Source: Gamsiella multidivaricata
Lineage: Eukaryota; Mortierellomycota; Mortierellomycetes; Mortierellales; Mortierellaceae
Length of the DNA stretch: 64,000 bases
Reading direction: 5' to 3'
Assembly: GCF_025024155.1 (NCBI RefSeq)
Contig: NW_026251787.1
Coordinates: 1-64,000, forward strand
Shown here: piece by piece, positions 1 through 13,100 of the stretch
Layout of the letters: each line of letters opens with the position of its first letter
How positions within the stretch are numbered: the stretch's first letter is position 1
The notes under the pieces: model-generated
What the model was told of the DNA's origin: nothing
Database searches by the model: none
What the model saw: the letters and a program-made list of their open reading frames with translations, nothing else
Position numbers and translations under genes: made by a program

Positions 1-768
1 ATCTCTATCAACGAATGGAAGGCTCCCTACACTGGTGTCATCGCTCCTGGTACCACAACGCCCATGACTGGATCCGGTACCACTAGCAATCTGCCTTCCA
101 ACCCCAGCACTACAACCGCCCCTGTAACCAACCCAAATGGCGGCAGCAACGTTCCAGGAGCCGTCAATGGCACCGCTACAGGCACTACGACGGCGACGCC
201 CACTAACTCGACTGATACCCCTGTGTCGGGAGGAGATTCTGGACCCAATGGCACTGCCATCGGAATCTCGCTCGGCATCATTGGATTTGCAGCTACGGGA
301 GGCATGGTTGCGATGTTTATGATGAAGCGCCGTCGTCGTCGCCATGAGCCCCTGGACCTGGACGGCACTTACGTTGGATTGGATGACCAGTGGGAGAAGC
401 CTGCGCGTCCACAGACACCACCCATGATTCCTGTACCCATCGCAAGCGGCGCTCCCTTGGCTTCGCGTGGACCCATGCAAGGGGGTCATCGTCCTTCGCC
501 CTTTGAGAACCGCCCCGGTGGCGGTGGAAGTGTCGTTGGAGGATATGAGCCACAGTACGACCAGTATGATCAGTATGATCAGTATGATCAGTATGGGGGG
601 CACCATCAGGGAGGAGGATACGACGCGTATAACCATAATGGATATCAGGGCTATCCTCCTCATGACTACGGATATGAGCACACGGTGCCGACCTCGGTGC
701 CGTACCACGATAGCAAGGGTGGCAATTACCATGGTGGCAAGGGCGGCGAAGGTGGTCAATACATGTAG
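1..768 (+). CDS. C-terminal part of a single-pass membrane protein (5' truncated)
   Basis: The reading frame is open from base 1 to TAG at 766-768, so the N-terminus lies outside the window. What remains begins with a short segment (ISINEWKAPYTG) that could be the end of an extracellular domain. A Thr/Ser/Gly/Asn-rich stalk follows, likely O-mannosylated. One hydrophobic segment (GISLGIIGFAATGGMVAMFM, encoded about 265-325) is followed at once by a stop-transfer run of basic residues (KRRRRRH), which predicts an extracellular N-side and a cytosolic tail. The tail is Pro, Gly, Tyr and His rich and contains four DQY units from a DNA repeat at 555-595. The order of ectodomain, Ser/Thr stalk, membrane segment and basic tail suits a fungal surface protein, possibly a kelch-type one, but no diagnostic domain is visible, so no function is assigned. 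Confidence 0.7.
   Translation: MSINEWKAPYTGVIAPGTTTPMTGSGTTSNLPSNPSTTTAPVTNPNGGSNVPGAVNGTATGTTTATPTNSTDTPVSGGDSGPNGTAIGISLGIIGFAATGGMVAMFMMKRRRRRHEPLDLDGTYVGLDDQWEKPARPQTPPMIPVPIASGAPLASRGPMQGGHRPSPFENRPGGGGSVVGGYEPQYDQYDQYDQYDQYGGHHQGGGYDAYNHNGYQGYPPHDYGYEHTVPTSVPYHDSKGGNYHGGKGGEGGQYM
555..595 (+). repeat. In-frame 9-bp repeat encoding DQY units
   Basis: Four tandem copies of a 9-bp unit (cagtatgat-like) encode Asp-Gln-Tyr repeats in the cytosolic tail of the first gene. It is in frame and nearly perfect, so length variation between strains is likely. Confidence 0.85.
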
Positions 769-983
769 AAAGCAATTTGTTACCCACCTGTGTCCTTGTC
801 GTCCCTATCCACTTAGTTTACCACCATAGCTAGCAGCTATATCATTGTCCAAAGAAAAGTACTTGATCCAATTGTCCATCCGCTCTTGATGTCTGAAAAG
901 CAACATTGGTTTTATTATGAGATTCTCGGTCGAACCTGATACATAAACGCGTAGCTGGCCACATAGAATATCCAGGTTGGCGA

Positions 984-1172
984 TTATTGTCCAGTCTTCT
1001 GTTGCTGTTGCCGCAGCTGAGCCTCGAGTATCCGCACATGCTCCTCGGGCTCTTCCCGCGTCGATTCCCGACGCTGCAGCTTTTCGTTCTCCTCTTTCTG
1101 ATGTTTCTCATTTTCCTCTCTCTGGCGCCGCTCCTGCTCCTCACGCTCGCGTTTCTGTTGCTGCTGCTGCTA
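984..1172 (-). other. In-frame charged extension beyond the PMT stop codon
   Basis: Past the TAG of the mannosyltransferase, the same frame stays open for 61 codons to TAA at 986-984. It encodes a Gln run continuing across the stop and then a strongly charged Glu/Arg/Gln/Lys helix (for example KREREEQERRQREENEK). The Gln run spans the TAG (QQQ, stop, QQQQQ), so the stop looks like a CAG changed to TAG, or a leaky stop (codon context CAA TAG CAG). I see no splice site that would remove it. Confidence 0.55.
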
Positions 1173-4100
1173 TTGCTGCTGATCGCTTTCGTCCACAGTG
1201 CCAGATATATGCTGCTCTACTTTATCATCATAAAAATAGTTTTCTATGCCATCATCCCCATCCATATCTCCCTGTCGATTTCTCTTCGCATTCGCCTCTG
1301 CGAGCGCTGCTTGTTCTGCCATCCTCGCCGCCGCAGAGTCCGGACGTGCCCACACAAGGTCACTCCTCTGACATGTAAATTCCCATCCACCTAAGGCCTT
1401 CAGCTTCTCGCACTGGGCACGAGATCTGAAATCGGTGCCATAGACAAGGGGCGCAAAACTATACCAGGAGAGAATGACGGCAGCCATGATTCCGATACCA
1501 GTCAAGTAGCGGAGACGAGCCGGCCAGCGTTGCCAGGCTCGATCGAGTCGTGAGACAAGAAGAAGTATCGAGAAGTAGAGGGCCGGGAGATAGTGGTGCA
1601 GGTAGACTTGACGGGACATGAAGAAGAAGGGAATGTAATGTATCACCCATCCAGCATAGAAGGTCCCCGAGGCGACCGCGTAGAACGGAGTAATACCTGT
1701 TTGCAGCCACGGAACGGAAAGCGATTAGTTGGACGTAGCAACAAATGCGTACTGGTTAACTAAAGTAAACTATAGGGTGAGTAGATAAAACTTACCAAAG
1801 CGATCACGTTCGAGCTTGGACTCATGCTTGCCCTTGAGATACTTAATGACACTCCAGAGGCAGCTCAGCATGTACAGCCCAACAGCAGCAGTGGCCGTCC
1901 ACCAGAGAAGGGGGTTGCCCATGAAGTGTACATAGTGATTGGTCTCCCTGCTGCTATAATAGTTTATGCCTCGCTTCATAAATGGCCAGCTCCAGGGATG
2001 CGACTCGTCCGAAACCTTGGGCTGGCCGCTAGAGTGGTCGTCTCCGTTGACAGGTGCACTCAAATCATGGTGGGTCCACCACATAACGCGGTTCAGCTCG
2101 AGGAACTTTTGGAAAAACGAGAGTGGCTGGTACGAGAGCGAAGGCGTCGATGTGGGCACTATTCACGATACGCGTAAACAAGGACGTGTGAGGTTAGTTT
2201 GAGAATATCAGTCATTTCTATACTGTATATTGTGAGAGAATAAAGAACGAGACTCACGGCGAGGATTCGCGTTTTGGTCGACGATGAAGATAGTGTTCGC
2301 CTTCTGGCGACTACCTTGGACGCAAGCTACTTCCTGGTAGGCCGAGTACGGCGCTCTAAAGACCTTATGCGACTGCAGATAGCAGTGCTGTTTCTCATTC
2401 CACAGCCTAAACCCTTTGATTGAATGCCACTGTTTTCTCTGATCCCTCTTCGTACCGGCACCTTGACCTTGTCCTGCAGCAGAATTACTGCTGCTCTCTT
2501 TCATCTCCCTCCCCAGAATCTTGGGTCGTTCGTCCTTGCGCTTTGTTTCTCCTACTACTGGCGTATTCTTGTTCATCTTCCCATAATGGTCCGCCAGGCC
2601 TGGCACAAGACCCTCTGGGACGAGTTCCACTCTCCATATGGTCTCTTCTGTCGGCTGATTTACCCATTGGATGCCGCGGACTTCTCTCAAGTAAGTCTTG
2701 TTGGAGCCTACAGATTCGATATCGTTAGTCGAGAGCGCGACTTTGGAGTAGCAGTGACGGAGTCGGATTTGGTCGCCGTCGTAGACATAGCCATCAAACT
2801 CGACAAAGGAGACTTTGCTGTTGTCCTGATTGAGCTGGACGCGCTCTTGGCGAAGAAGTAGGTCGGCAGGATGGACTTGCCAGCATGTCAGGTCGTCGTC
2901 CCATTCCACGAGCTGAACTGCTTGATCTACAAAGTAGCGAATGAACAGGGACAATATGCGTTAGTTTATCGAGTGGTGCAAAGAACACAGACAACGTGCG
3001 GTCCATGGGCTTAATCCTTGAGAGTACTCATTGGTACCTTTGGATCCATCACGAATGTATTCACCGGGCATGGTGTGAACCCATCCGCCGTTGGTGTTCG
3101 CATGACGAATGTGGACCTTGGATTCCCAAGCAATATCTAACGGGTAAATATCATCTAGGGCGTCAGAATGCAGCTCTAGATTCGTCCATAAAATGTGCTG
3201 TCTCATATCTCTGCGGCCACACTGAACTTACCGGCCATGACGGGCAACACACTGTGTCCTTTCAGAGTCATCTGGAATTGGGGGCTGACCCAAGCATTCC
3301 CTGACCCAGAATTGGAGAGAAGTCTAAAGTCCAGAGCATGCAGACCAACATAGAGTACCGCTGGAAGGATGAGAAGGCAGATGAACAGGGCTATAAACTG
3401 CTTTGAAAAGTCGCGCTGAGGATGCAAAAAAAAAGAGAGAGAGACGATATCAGTATTTAGCGATATCGAGTAATCAATAACTCAACGTCAAAAGGGCTTA
3501 CAGTGCTAATGTAAAGATGGGTCCTGGATTCCTGCAGGTACTTAAGTACGCACACGCCAACTGTGGCAATGGTGAAAACCCCAACCCACTTGACACTGCG
3601 AAAAAAAAAAAAAAAAAAAAAAAAAAAAGAAACAGTAAGCATCCGATTAAAAGAAAATAAGCCAAAGATGTGTACAAAAGCACCGTGTTCTTACCTGCTG
3701 GAGAGAAAAAGACTGAAGCCTGTCTGAAACAACCACAACCACCATCCTCGAGTGAAGGGGCGATTGCGATAGTTATAAAAGTTGATCCACGCCAGCATGG
3801 TGTAACCCATGAACAACATCATGGGTGCGTCTAGTAAGATAAAGCGGCTTTGCGTCACCAACGCGTTCTCTGGATGTAAAATATACCGGCATATCGATTA
3901 GTTCCCGGTTTCTCAAAGAGAGGCTTTTAAATAGTAACAGATTGTTAGCCATAATGGCTCTTACCAAAAGTGATAAGAACGGCGCAGATCATGGCAGCTT
4001 GTGTCGAATGGCCCGATTTTTTGACCGTCCAGTATGAGATTGGAATCAAGCCCACGCCGCAAGCGACGGCAAACATGCGCATGCCAATATAAGGGACATT

Positions 4101-5684
4101 CCTCGAGTACAACCTGACAATCAACAAAAAATAAAGAGTGAGGGGTGATCTACATGGTATCAAGGCGTGTGTTTTTTTTCTTTCGTCACTGGAGACCTAC
4201 TTTCCAGGCACGAATTCAAAGTCGCCATCGGACCGGAGCATGTAGGCCACTGCAGCATAGAGCATCTTGCCCAGAGGCGGATGGACATCCATGAAAAACT
4301 CACCCTTGAGATAATCTGCAGCAAATCCTCCAAAGTGCTGCTCATCAAAACTGGAGAATTCGCAAGGGTAACGTTAGCTGTTAGTCTACTGTCCATGCCC
4401 GTACCACAGACTGATTCCCGCACTCCTATCTTTCTCTGTGAGGGTAGCAAGCCTCCACGCATCAGATCTCTCTCTTTACTCCTGAAGCATAGTAAAAAAA
4501 CCCCTCGCCTCCCTTCTTTTACTATTCTCATAATCAGCCGCGTCGTATAGACACGACAGTCGGCGTCATATCATATCGACATCCATTCCCCCTTCCCTTT
4601 TCCCTCCTGAAAGACCTGCACATAAAAACACCAAGAGTCGATAAACAGTTAGTACAGATCAGAACACAGGAACTTACACGACTGCGCCAGGCACTGCCAG
4701 CTTCCAAATCCGTACAAGGGTCGCTATCGCTGCCAAGAGCGACACCAGGATCACCTGTCCCTTCCGGCTCTCCCAACCTTTCTTCGAGAGCTGTCGTTTC
4801 TTCCATTTTTCATCGTCGTTCAGCCCCTCGTCATCATCCTCTCCATCGGCGTACGGGTCTGCACTGGGGAGCAATAAATCCCAATCGTTGAAAATATCAC
4901 GAACCCCTACGCGCCCTCCCATGTCGCCCTTGCAGCTGGCACCCTTTTTCGCAGTCGGTTTCTTGGACCCGTAGCGAGCGTCGCTATCGTTGCCGTTGTC
5001 CATGTCGTCAGTAGGATAATTTTCCGACGAATGATGTGGCTCCGGGCGGAACGTCTTGCCAACCTTGCGATTAAAGAACCCGCCTCCACCGCTATCAGAA
5101 AAGCTGCCGCGACGAGATGATGAGGCGCTTGAGAGCGACGCTGGGCCTGGCGAATACGGACTGCCCTCTCCCGGTCCGTGCACTCCCCCTTCCAGAGACG
5201 TGTCGATGTTGAGCGACATCTCTGACGCGTTGCTATGTGTCCTGGAGTGGCCATAGAACGTAGGGACCGAGTTTGAGACCCCTGCCGTGGGCGAGTCGTA
5301 TCCGGCTCCGGCAGTCTTCATTCGATAAGACCCATTGCGCTGCTGCTTTCGCTGTTGAGTCGGATCGGAAGCGTATGGCGACCCTGGGACTGATGAGGAT
5401 GATCCGGATTCGTAGCCATCATACCCACCTGCGCCGTATCCTGCGCCGTATCCTGTGCCCCCACCAATGTAACCCTCACTGTCACCGACGACGGGGGTTC
5501 CTGGACGTGATCCGTACGGACTGTAGTACGGACTGGATTGTTGCTGCTGTTGCTGCGATAAGTTGGTACCGTGATTTGAATGGACCGAAGAAATACTGCT
5601 GGTCCTGGAGCGCATTCCTGCAGTATCTGGATTTGAGAATGGGAGCTCCGAGGACCCTCCAGGATTGTAGCCTCCAAACGACAT
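1170..5684 (-). CDS. PMT1: Dolichyl-phosphate-mannose protein mannosyltransferase, PMT1 type
   Basis: Multi-exon gene for an ER O-mannosyltransferase that moves mannose from dolichyl-phosphate-mannose to Ser/Thr of secretory proteins. Exon 1 runs 5684-4678 and encodes a long Gly/Ser/Tyr-rich cytosolic N-terminus, then the first membrane segment. Exon 2 (starting at 4350) carries FDEQHFGGFA, the conserved Asp-Glu catalytic motif in the PMT1-type context, and FFMDVHPPLGKML. Further exons give LYSRNVPYIGMRMF (about 4115), ENALVTQSRFILLDAP (about 3860), SVKWVGVFTIATVGV (about 3597) and SPQFQMTLKGHSVLP (about 3260). MIR-domain sequence is encoded at about 3130-2210. The C-terminal four-helix block includes PWSWPFMKRGINYY (about 2000) and FFFMSRQVYLHHYLPA (about 1610). 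The frame ends at TAG 1172-1170, inside a Gln run (see findings). The start is the first Met of the long exon 1. The family is certain and the PMT1 subfamily likely. Confidence 0.9.
3601..3628 (-). repeat. 28-base A/T homopolymer forming an intron polypyrimidine tract
   Basis: Twenty-eight consecutive A on the + strand, which is T28 on the coding strand of the mannosyltransferase gene. It sits directly before the acceptor CGCAG that precedes the exon encoding SVKWVGVF, so it serves as an extreme polypyrimidine tract. Confidence 0.75.
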
Positions 5685-5692
5685 TTTGAAGC

Positions 5693-8600
5693 TATTCTCA
5701 CCAATTGACGCTAAGTAGTTGCCAAGAAAAACGGACGAAAAGAAAAGAGAAAGAGCCTTCTTTTCTAAGAGCTTTGCCCTTTGTGAACGTTTTATATACA
5801 GCTCGCGTTAACAAGGGCCGGATGAGTGTGAGTAGAATTTGAGGACAAGGTAGAAAGCAGCGAGAAATAAGAAGAAGGAAATGCACCGAGAGTCAAAGGC
5901 AAAAAAAAAATAGGAATGTGCCAAAAAAATAGGGAGGTAGTATTGAAAAGGCAAAGGGACATTCTGCTATGGAGATGATATCTACGAACCACTTCCAGCC
6001 CGAATCAAAAGAATGCTAGGGAGGCGACAAGAAAGGAGACAGGAATGTCTTTTCACGAAAGAGACTCCCTTCCGATAATACTTCCGCCAACTAAACACGT
6101 ATACAGATCGTTGCGCTCATACATGGTGTGGTTGAATAAAGCGACAGTGATATCTTTTGTGTGTAGCGAAGGACCTAGGCATACGCGTGTCCCTTATTAT
6201 AATTCTCTGCACTAGTATTTTTTTACCACGCATCATTTTTGACTGAATCATTCATTTCTTCCTGCGCACGGTAGGTTTTGACAGCGAGAGGCATGTCAAA
6301 TATCTCTCACGGTATCAACCGCGCATTGCGCCGCTCTTGGATCTCTTCTGTGTCTTTGCTTCTAGACAACATTACACGTATCAAACCGTCTGACGACGCT
6401 CTGTTGTTGTTGTTGTTGTTATCGTTGTTGTTGTACATGTTGACTTGGTCAGTGCTTTATGGCAAAAAAAAAAAAAAAGAATGCAGACGCCATAGTCCAG
6501 TTTATCCTCCCAAAGCAAGGGCTCAATCTTATCGTTACCGTATCTATCTGATTCCTAGAGTCGAGACAAAGCTGTAGTAACGCGCACGTTTCCGTTTGTG
6601 GGATGGTTGCCCAAACCGACATCCTCGAATAGACTACTGCAAGGGCTTACTGGTGGGAACCAGGAAGTGGAGGAAATTTCAAACTCCACCGTGTTTGCCT
6701 GCACGGCACTCCTCGAGCTCATTTATCAAGGTTCTTTGCTCCATATCACATCTCATCAGAATGCTGCAATTTCCATTCGAGAATAGGAGCATAAACAAGA
6801 AAAACGGCGTAATTATGGACAGCTTGGTGCACGTATAGACTATGATAAGAAGCACTGGGCTTTGGGGCATGCATTGGACAAGGGTAGCATTGCGACATTT
6901 TCGTTTCCACAATCCAATCCAATCCATTTTTTTTCTTTTCTTTTTTAAGCCCTGCTACCCCGAGTCAGTGTTTTTCTACCGTGCTCAGCATGGTAGACTA
7001 CAGTAGAAGTTTGCTCTGTCGTATCACAAAACAAAACAGCAGCACGACGAGCCTGCTGCATAAAATAGTTCATTCTTTGGTTTCGTGTGAACAGTGCACT
7101 GTGCATGTCTGTTCTAGGCTGATCGCCCAGCTGCATCAAAGAAGAGGGCAACGAGAGGAAGTGAGCGGAGACTGGAAACTGGCGAAGATGGAGAAAGGGG
7201 ATGGAGAGACAGAATTGGGCTGACACATTGGGGCACAACATTTTTGTTAACACTAGCAGTTTGGATTTGTACACCTTTGCAAGTAAATACGTGTTTGTAT
7301 TTTTTGATTACAATAGACAATGGATGGTCTCTGGCCTGGAAAAGCTTTGCAGCTCTTGGTCACTTCTCCACGACGCGATGGTTCAAAAAAAAACACCAAA
7401 AATTCAACCTCAGCTAAGTGGAGGGTCACATACATTATTAACTACATGCATTGGGCACGACGATGACTCGGGGCCACCCTTGAATGTTCATAGTGTTAGG
7501 TCTGGTCCACAAAGCTGTTAGCGCTTCAAGCTGCTGTGAAACGTGAAGGGCGGCATTCTACTGTTTTTGAATTGCGATGTCTTCATAGTTTGTGGTTTGA
7601 AAAGCATTTGTGCTTTGTCGATTAATATGATCGCGAATAAAACATTTACGAGCCTGTCTTTTCCTTCCTTTAGCATGGTTATGAGAACAATGATGGTTAT
7701 GTTCACGGCTGCTTGTAGTCATGTCCCTGCTCGCTAGGCGATTTGAGAGCTTCGCATGTTTGATGCCAGGCAAGGGCATCAAGTCTAGTGTTGTATTGTA
7801 TTGTACTGTAGTCTAGTCTATCAAGGACGATGTTTATGTATACCTCAGATAGAAAGAGAGGGCGAGGGTGTACAGAGAGGGAGGGCTAGACAGAGGGGCG
7901 GTGGTCTTCATTTTACGCGGGGCAAAGTACGCAAAAATTGCAGTCTAAGTAGCTGTAGGTGCCTATCAAATTAGAAAGGAGCAATCAGCGGGATAAGAAG
8001 AGCAGCGCATTATGAAAACGGTGCCTATCTCGGTGCCCGTTTCCGATGCATGTCCGGTCTGTCCCTCTTTGAGTTTCTGTGCGCTGTCAATGCGCTCTTT
8101 TTTATTACATTTCACCAGTGTACGACAAGCAATGGTCGATGCGCCTGTGCCCATTCAATTGAACACATGTTTAGATCCTTTTCAGATATGAACCGAAGCT
8201 GATAAAGACAAAAACAAAAAAGGCCGACGGTCCTGATAGCTGTTTGGATACCACTTTCGTGCTTGCCGTCATTCGCTTGAGCTCTTTGTTATTCATATCT
8301 CCTTATCCGTCTAGGCAGCCCTCTTATAGCTGTGTTATCGTCTTCTTTGTTTTTCTTATGCGGAAACGCATGAGTTGACAGGGGATGTCGCCGGCAGGTA
8401 TCATGGTGGAAACAGATGTCGACTTGCCTTTCAAACCAAGGCGTACGAAGAGTTCCGAGTAAAGCAACGATTGTATTGCAAGAACAAATTTAACCGAGTT
8501 TGTTCCGTAAAATATCCATGGCATGAGCTATGTACCCGCTTCACTTTCTCATCCTACGACAATATCGAAATAAAATAAAAATGAAAAGATCTCTAAGTAT

Positions 8601-10170
8601 TCACTCTTGAGCAGGGATGTGCGTCTTACTCCTCATTGTCAGGAGGGAGCGCTGGTACAAGGATTGGAGATGATGCGCCATTCCGTTGAAGCGAGGCGCA
8701 TATTTCTCAATTCAGCTTTTATATTCATACATAGTTTGTGGAGAAGAAACCATCCAGCCCGATGGCCTCTGCTCATTTTATGTATTTTGGAAAACGGAAA
8801 ACAAATGGGAAGACTAGAACAGGCAGACTGACTGAGAGCTCCGTCAATTGTGGCGAACGACGGGAAGCAGCTTCGCACACCACAAAGATACAGCGAATAA
8901 ACACGCAATCGGAGGGCTCGATGGGCAACTCAGTCCTTCTGGTTTTTGCCACGCATGTTGAATTGAGGCCTTATTATGTACAGGATACGCTTGCAAGGCG
9001 TAGAGTTAAAAGGAAGGGCTCCTTCGTTCATTGTCATTCTCATTCTTTTCCTCATCCTCCATTCCTTCTCATTCCTTCTCTCTTACCTGCACTTTCCTCT
9101 CTTCATCGTCATCAGTTGCCCTGTGTGTTTTGCACAAGGTTTCAACCTACTTAACCCACCAAATCATCAGCTTCAACCTTCAGCAAACCCCTTTAGCACA
9201 CTCCTCACTCTCGCATACTCGCATCTCTTCACAGACAAGCCCATGACCGTACGGGAAGGGTAAGGCTTCTTCGACCTTCCTCTTACTCGAATCTTCCTCA
9301 TCACCCTCTTTCTCGCATCCTATCCCTCCGTTCTTTACCCACATAAAAGGCAGAAAGGAAAATTTCAGAGCCGTATTCCGAGGGGATGAAGGAGAAAGAG
9401 GGGTGTGATGCGTGGGAGAATTGTAGTGGTCTAGAAGCCCTGGGTGAACAATTGATCTTTTTTTAGCAGCTGATCACCTCCGGACCTTGATGGGGGTTTC
9501 TGTGGAGGAGGAATCAGCATTCCGACTTTGAGTGCATCGCCATCGCCCTTGACTCAGGTCAGCTTCTCGGTTGTGGGCGATACCCCGCGATTGCTCCAAA
9601 CGTGAGGAATGCCATTGCCGCGTTGAGGGATGGGTGCAGGCAACTTCGATGCTGCGCTCCACCGCCCCTTTCCTATCGTCACTCAATGTGCCCTCTTGCC
9701 CTCCTTTCCGAAAAAAGGTTCTTTCCCCACCTTTCCCCTAGCTCAGGCACATCCCTCCCGTTTGTGCGTGGAGAAAAAAAGCAAATAGAAAGGGAAGCAG
9801 ACGCGTCCCTGTTTCCGTCGCCTGACCTAGACTATGTGGGATGCGGTCAAGGGCGGCCTTTGGCATGGGGCTATCACTTTGTTCTCTATTTATTCTTTAT
9901 TACACATCCCATTCATCTGTCCTTGCCTGCAAGAGGCATAGCCCTTGCATGTCCCTCCATCCCCCTCAGTCAGCCAACTCGCATTTTCCCACCTTTCCTC
10001 CACTTGATACCCTTATTGTGCCATCCTCGCCACTTTGCTATCCCACCACTTCCTTTTATCACGCAGGCCCTATCTATCTACGGCAACATCCTCGGAAAAT
10101 AAAAAAAATCGTGCCTGAAGATCCTTATCTCGTCATCTCACCATCCGTGGTTTCTCCTTGTTTACCTTAT
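5693..10170. other. Gene-poor region with pyrimidine-rich leader
   Basis: About 4.5 kb between the divergent mannosyltransferase and Mga2-like genes. Only short open frames without recognisable protein character are seen. It contains TTG and A homopolymer tracts near 6400-6480. Long C/T-rich stretches on the + strand lie at about 9020-9330 and 9870-10150, directly upstream of the Mga2-like ATG, as expected for a long leader or promoter. I see no tRNA, riboswitch or transposase signature. Confidence 0.5.
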
Positions 10171-10176
10171 CACTAA

Positions 10177-13100
10177 ATGCAATCTACGCCTTATCTCTTG
10201 CCACCGCCTCCTCGTCGCGTTCGCTCACGCAGCCTCCAGATAGAGATCTCTGGCATCCCTGCCGAGAATGGCAAGTGCAGAGTAGAAACACAGCTCAAGG
10301 TTGGCTTTCAACTGAGAGGCAAGCATGGCGAGACCGTCATGGACTGGAAGCAGATTCGTCTGCCTCGTATGCTGATCGCCAAAGAGAAGCATCGTATAGA
10401 AAAGTTCAACGGTAAGGTGGACGAGGAAGAGACCATGGCGCCCTCAATGTAGAGCGCCTTTTTTTTTTTTTTTTTTTTTTTGCCAACTACTCTTCTTCAT
10501 GCTGCGACTACCGTTTCTTTTTTTGGTTATGAGTATGGGATTGTCGTTTCTAATCTGGATCGGCGTCCTGGCGCAAACGCCCTGTTATATTTTACATAGG
10601 TCGCGACAAACAACTACAAGATTCAGAGATCTTGATCCTTGACGCTCGTTTGGTGTGCGATCATGACAAGTCAAAGGTCCTGGAGTGCTGCGACAACTGC
10701 ATTGGCAGAGAGCGCAAACGCGCACATCGCCGGAAAGAAACCCTGAAACTTCCTGGGCCTTTGGGGTCGATTCCGGTCTTTGGCGCCATTCATCCCAAGA
10801 GTGCGGGCGCCTCTCTTATAGATGAGTCGAATCCACCGACACCAACAGACCCCCTCGAGTACCAGGCATGGGAGCGGAGCAGGATCATGGTGTTCAGTAG
10901 CACTGAATATGTGGATATATCGGCCGGCGAGTGCGTACTGCCCACTCGAATCACATGTTATTGCCGACACCATAATGAGAAGGTCGGGTTCCGGTAAGAT
11001 GCACATGCACTGTAGTAGGATGAATGAGGAGGCTGGCATATCATCGCCAGACATCCATCGAAGGAACTCCACATCAACAAAGCGCACACAGCATCCTTGT
11101 CTTCTGAACCGATTATTACTGCATGCTCGCCTAATTTCTGCGCGTGTTTAATGTGAATTATCCATATATTGCCTGCGCCTTGGCGTTCACATTTTCAGCT
11201 GACAGCCAATGTCTTCTAGATCGTGCACATGCTAGCACCTCCTTTTTCAAGTTATTTAAGGCCCTTATTTCACTAACTCGTGTTATTGGCTCTTTGTGTG
11301 CCTAGGATTCAATTCACTGCTCGAGATTCCACAGGTGCAGTGGTCGCCTCCGTGCTAACAAACCCGGTGATGATGATGGATGATCACAAGTCCGGGAAGA
11401 GGGCTGTCCCAATCGATGCCCGGGGAGCTGTGGCAAGACATTCCGTATCAGGACCATCGCCGGCGGCACCTCGCCTTACCGTGAAAAGTCGAAGCGGTCA
11501 GCAGCAAGTAAATCAATACCTCCAGCCTGAAGAAGATCAGGCGGATGCTGAGTTGGACGGTAATCTGCAGGAGGACCAAGATGAGTTGGATTTGGAAACA
11601 GGACGTCATGTACAGCCTATTCATGGCATGAACGGACTGAAGTCCGAGGATGACGAACTCCCTGCCAGAATGGTTGGCAAGCGGAGAGTCGATGATGATG
11701 ACCACTCGATGGAAGACATCCAAATCCAGCAGCAATCGTTCCGTCGTAAAACCTGCCATGACCTTTCCCAAAGCTTCACTTCTTCCACCTTTCCTTTTGC
11801 AGCATTCAGCCGAGACAGCTCCCTCTCTTTGTCCTCGCCCTTCATGCCAGGATCGCCGTTTGCGAACGAAGAGGACCAGAACGGTTTTGTGCCTTTGTTC
11901 GGCCAAAGCGTGCTCCATAACGAGAATATGCCTCACCGGCACCAGCACCATCTCTGCGGTGATATGTTCTCGATCGCACAGAGAAACGGGTCCATCCAGT
12001 CTGTAGATGTATCCGAGCATGAACGGTTCCATTCTGAGTCCGCCGCATCGATGATGGAGTACTTTACGACTTTGGAGGAATCCATGTCCTCACCACCATC
12101 GGGCGATACCCATGCGTCCTCTATGCTTACCGGTCGGCCTTCCTTTTCGATCCCTGCCACCATCCACCCTACATCCCCTGGCATGTATACTCCCATCTCG
12201 CCGTTTTCACCAAACCACCCTCCGACCGATTTCTCGAGTGAACCTACGGCCACAACAACCATTCCTGCATCTCTCGGACTGAACTCCAGCTTCTTGGATA
12301 CCACTCAGATTCAAGAGTTCCAAACCTTTCAGCGCCACAGCGTGGGACATTCACAGCAGCTCTTCATGCAGTTCCAGCAAGGCATTCAGCAACAGCGCCC
12401 AGGAGTGGATACGACAGCGGGACCTTGGACTCCACCTCCATCGGCGGTCGATATCAGAGACTTTCATGAACTGAAGGCCGGGTTGACCCAAAACTCTCAC
12501 CCCTCATCAAGTGCATTCATCCAAATCCCTGCTTCGCTGCCAGACAATATTGAATCCGAATGTTCTGACACAGCCATGTCGTCAATAACCGATGAAGGGG
12601 ATGGAACTTTTGCATCAGGGCCTAAGAAACGCGGCCGCCCACGCAAGTCCATGACAGTGATGCCCAATGCTGCTCCAGCCTCAGGTGCCAGCTCGCCCAT
12701 GACCTCACCTAAGGTCCCATCGACCAATATGCCTCCATCTCCTTCTCCTCCGCCATCGAATTTGGGCTACCCCTCCACGGCTACGACGCCCAAGCTCTCC
12801 GACGCCAACGCTATCACACCTTTTACAAGCAATGCAGGCAGTAGTACTGCGGCAGCTGCGGCCCAGATCCTGCTATACCAGCAACAGCAGCTTCAAATTC
12901 ACCAGCAGCAACAACAGCAGCTTCAGCAGCAGCAGAAGCAGGCGATTCTGACCTCCCGCCCATTGCAGCAATCCAAGCCGCGTGTTAAGAAGCTGGTTCC
13001 GGCCAAGGGGTCTATTGAGGGCGGCATGGAGGTCACGCTCCTTGGCACCGGGTTCTTTCCTGGAATGGTCCCTACATTTGGTGGAGTCCCTGCAGCAGGC

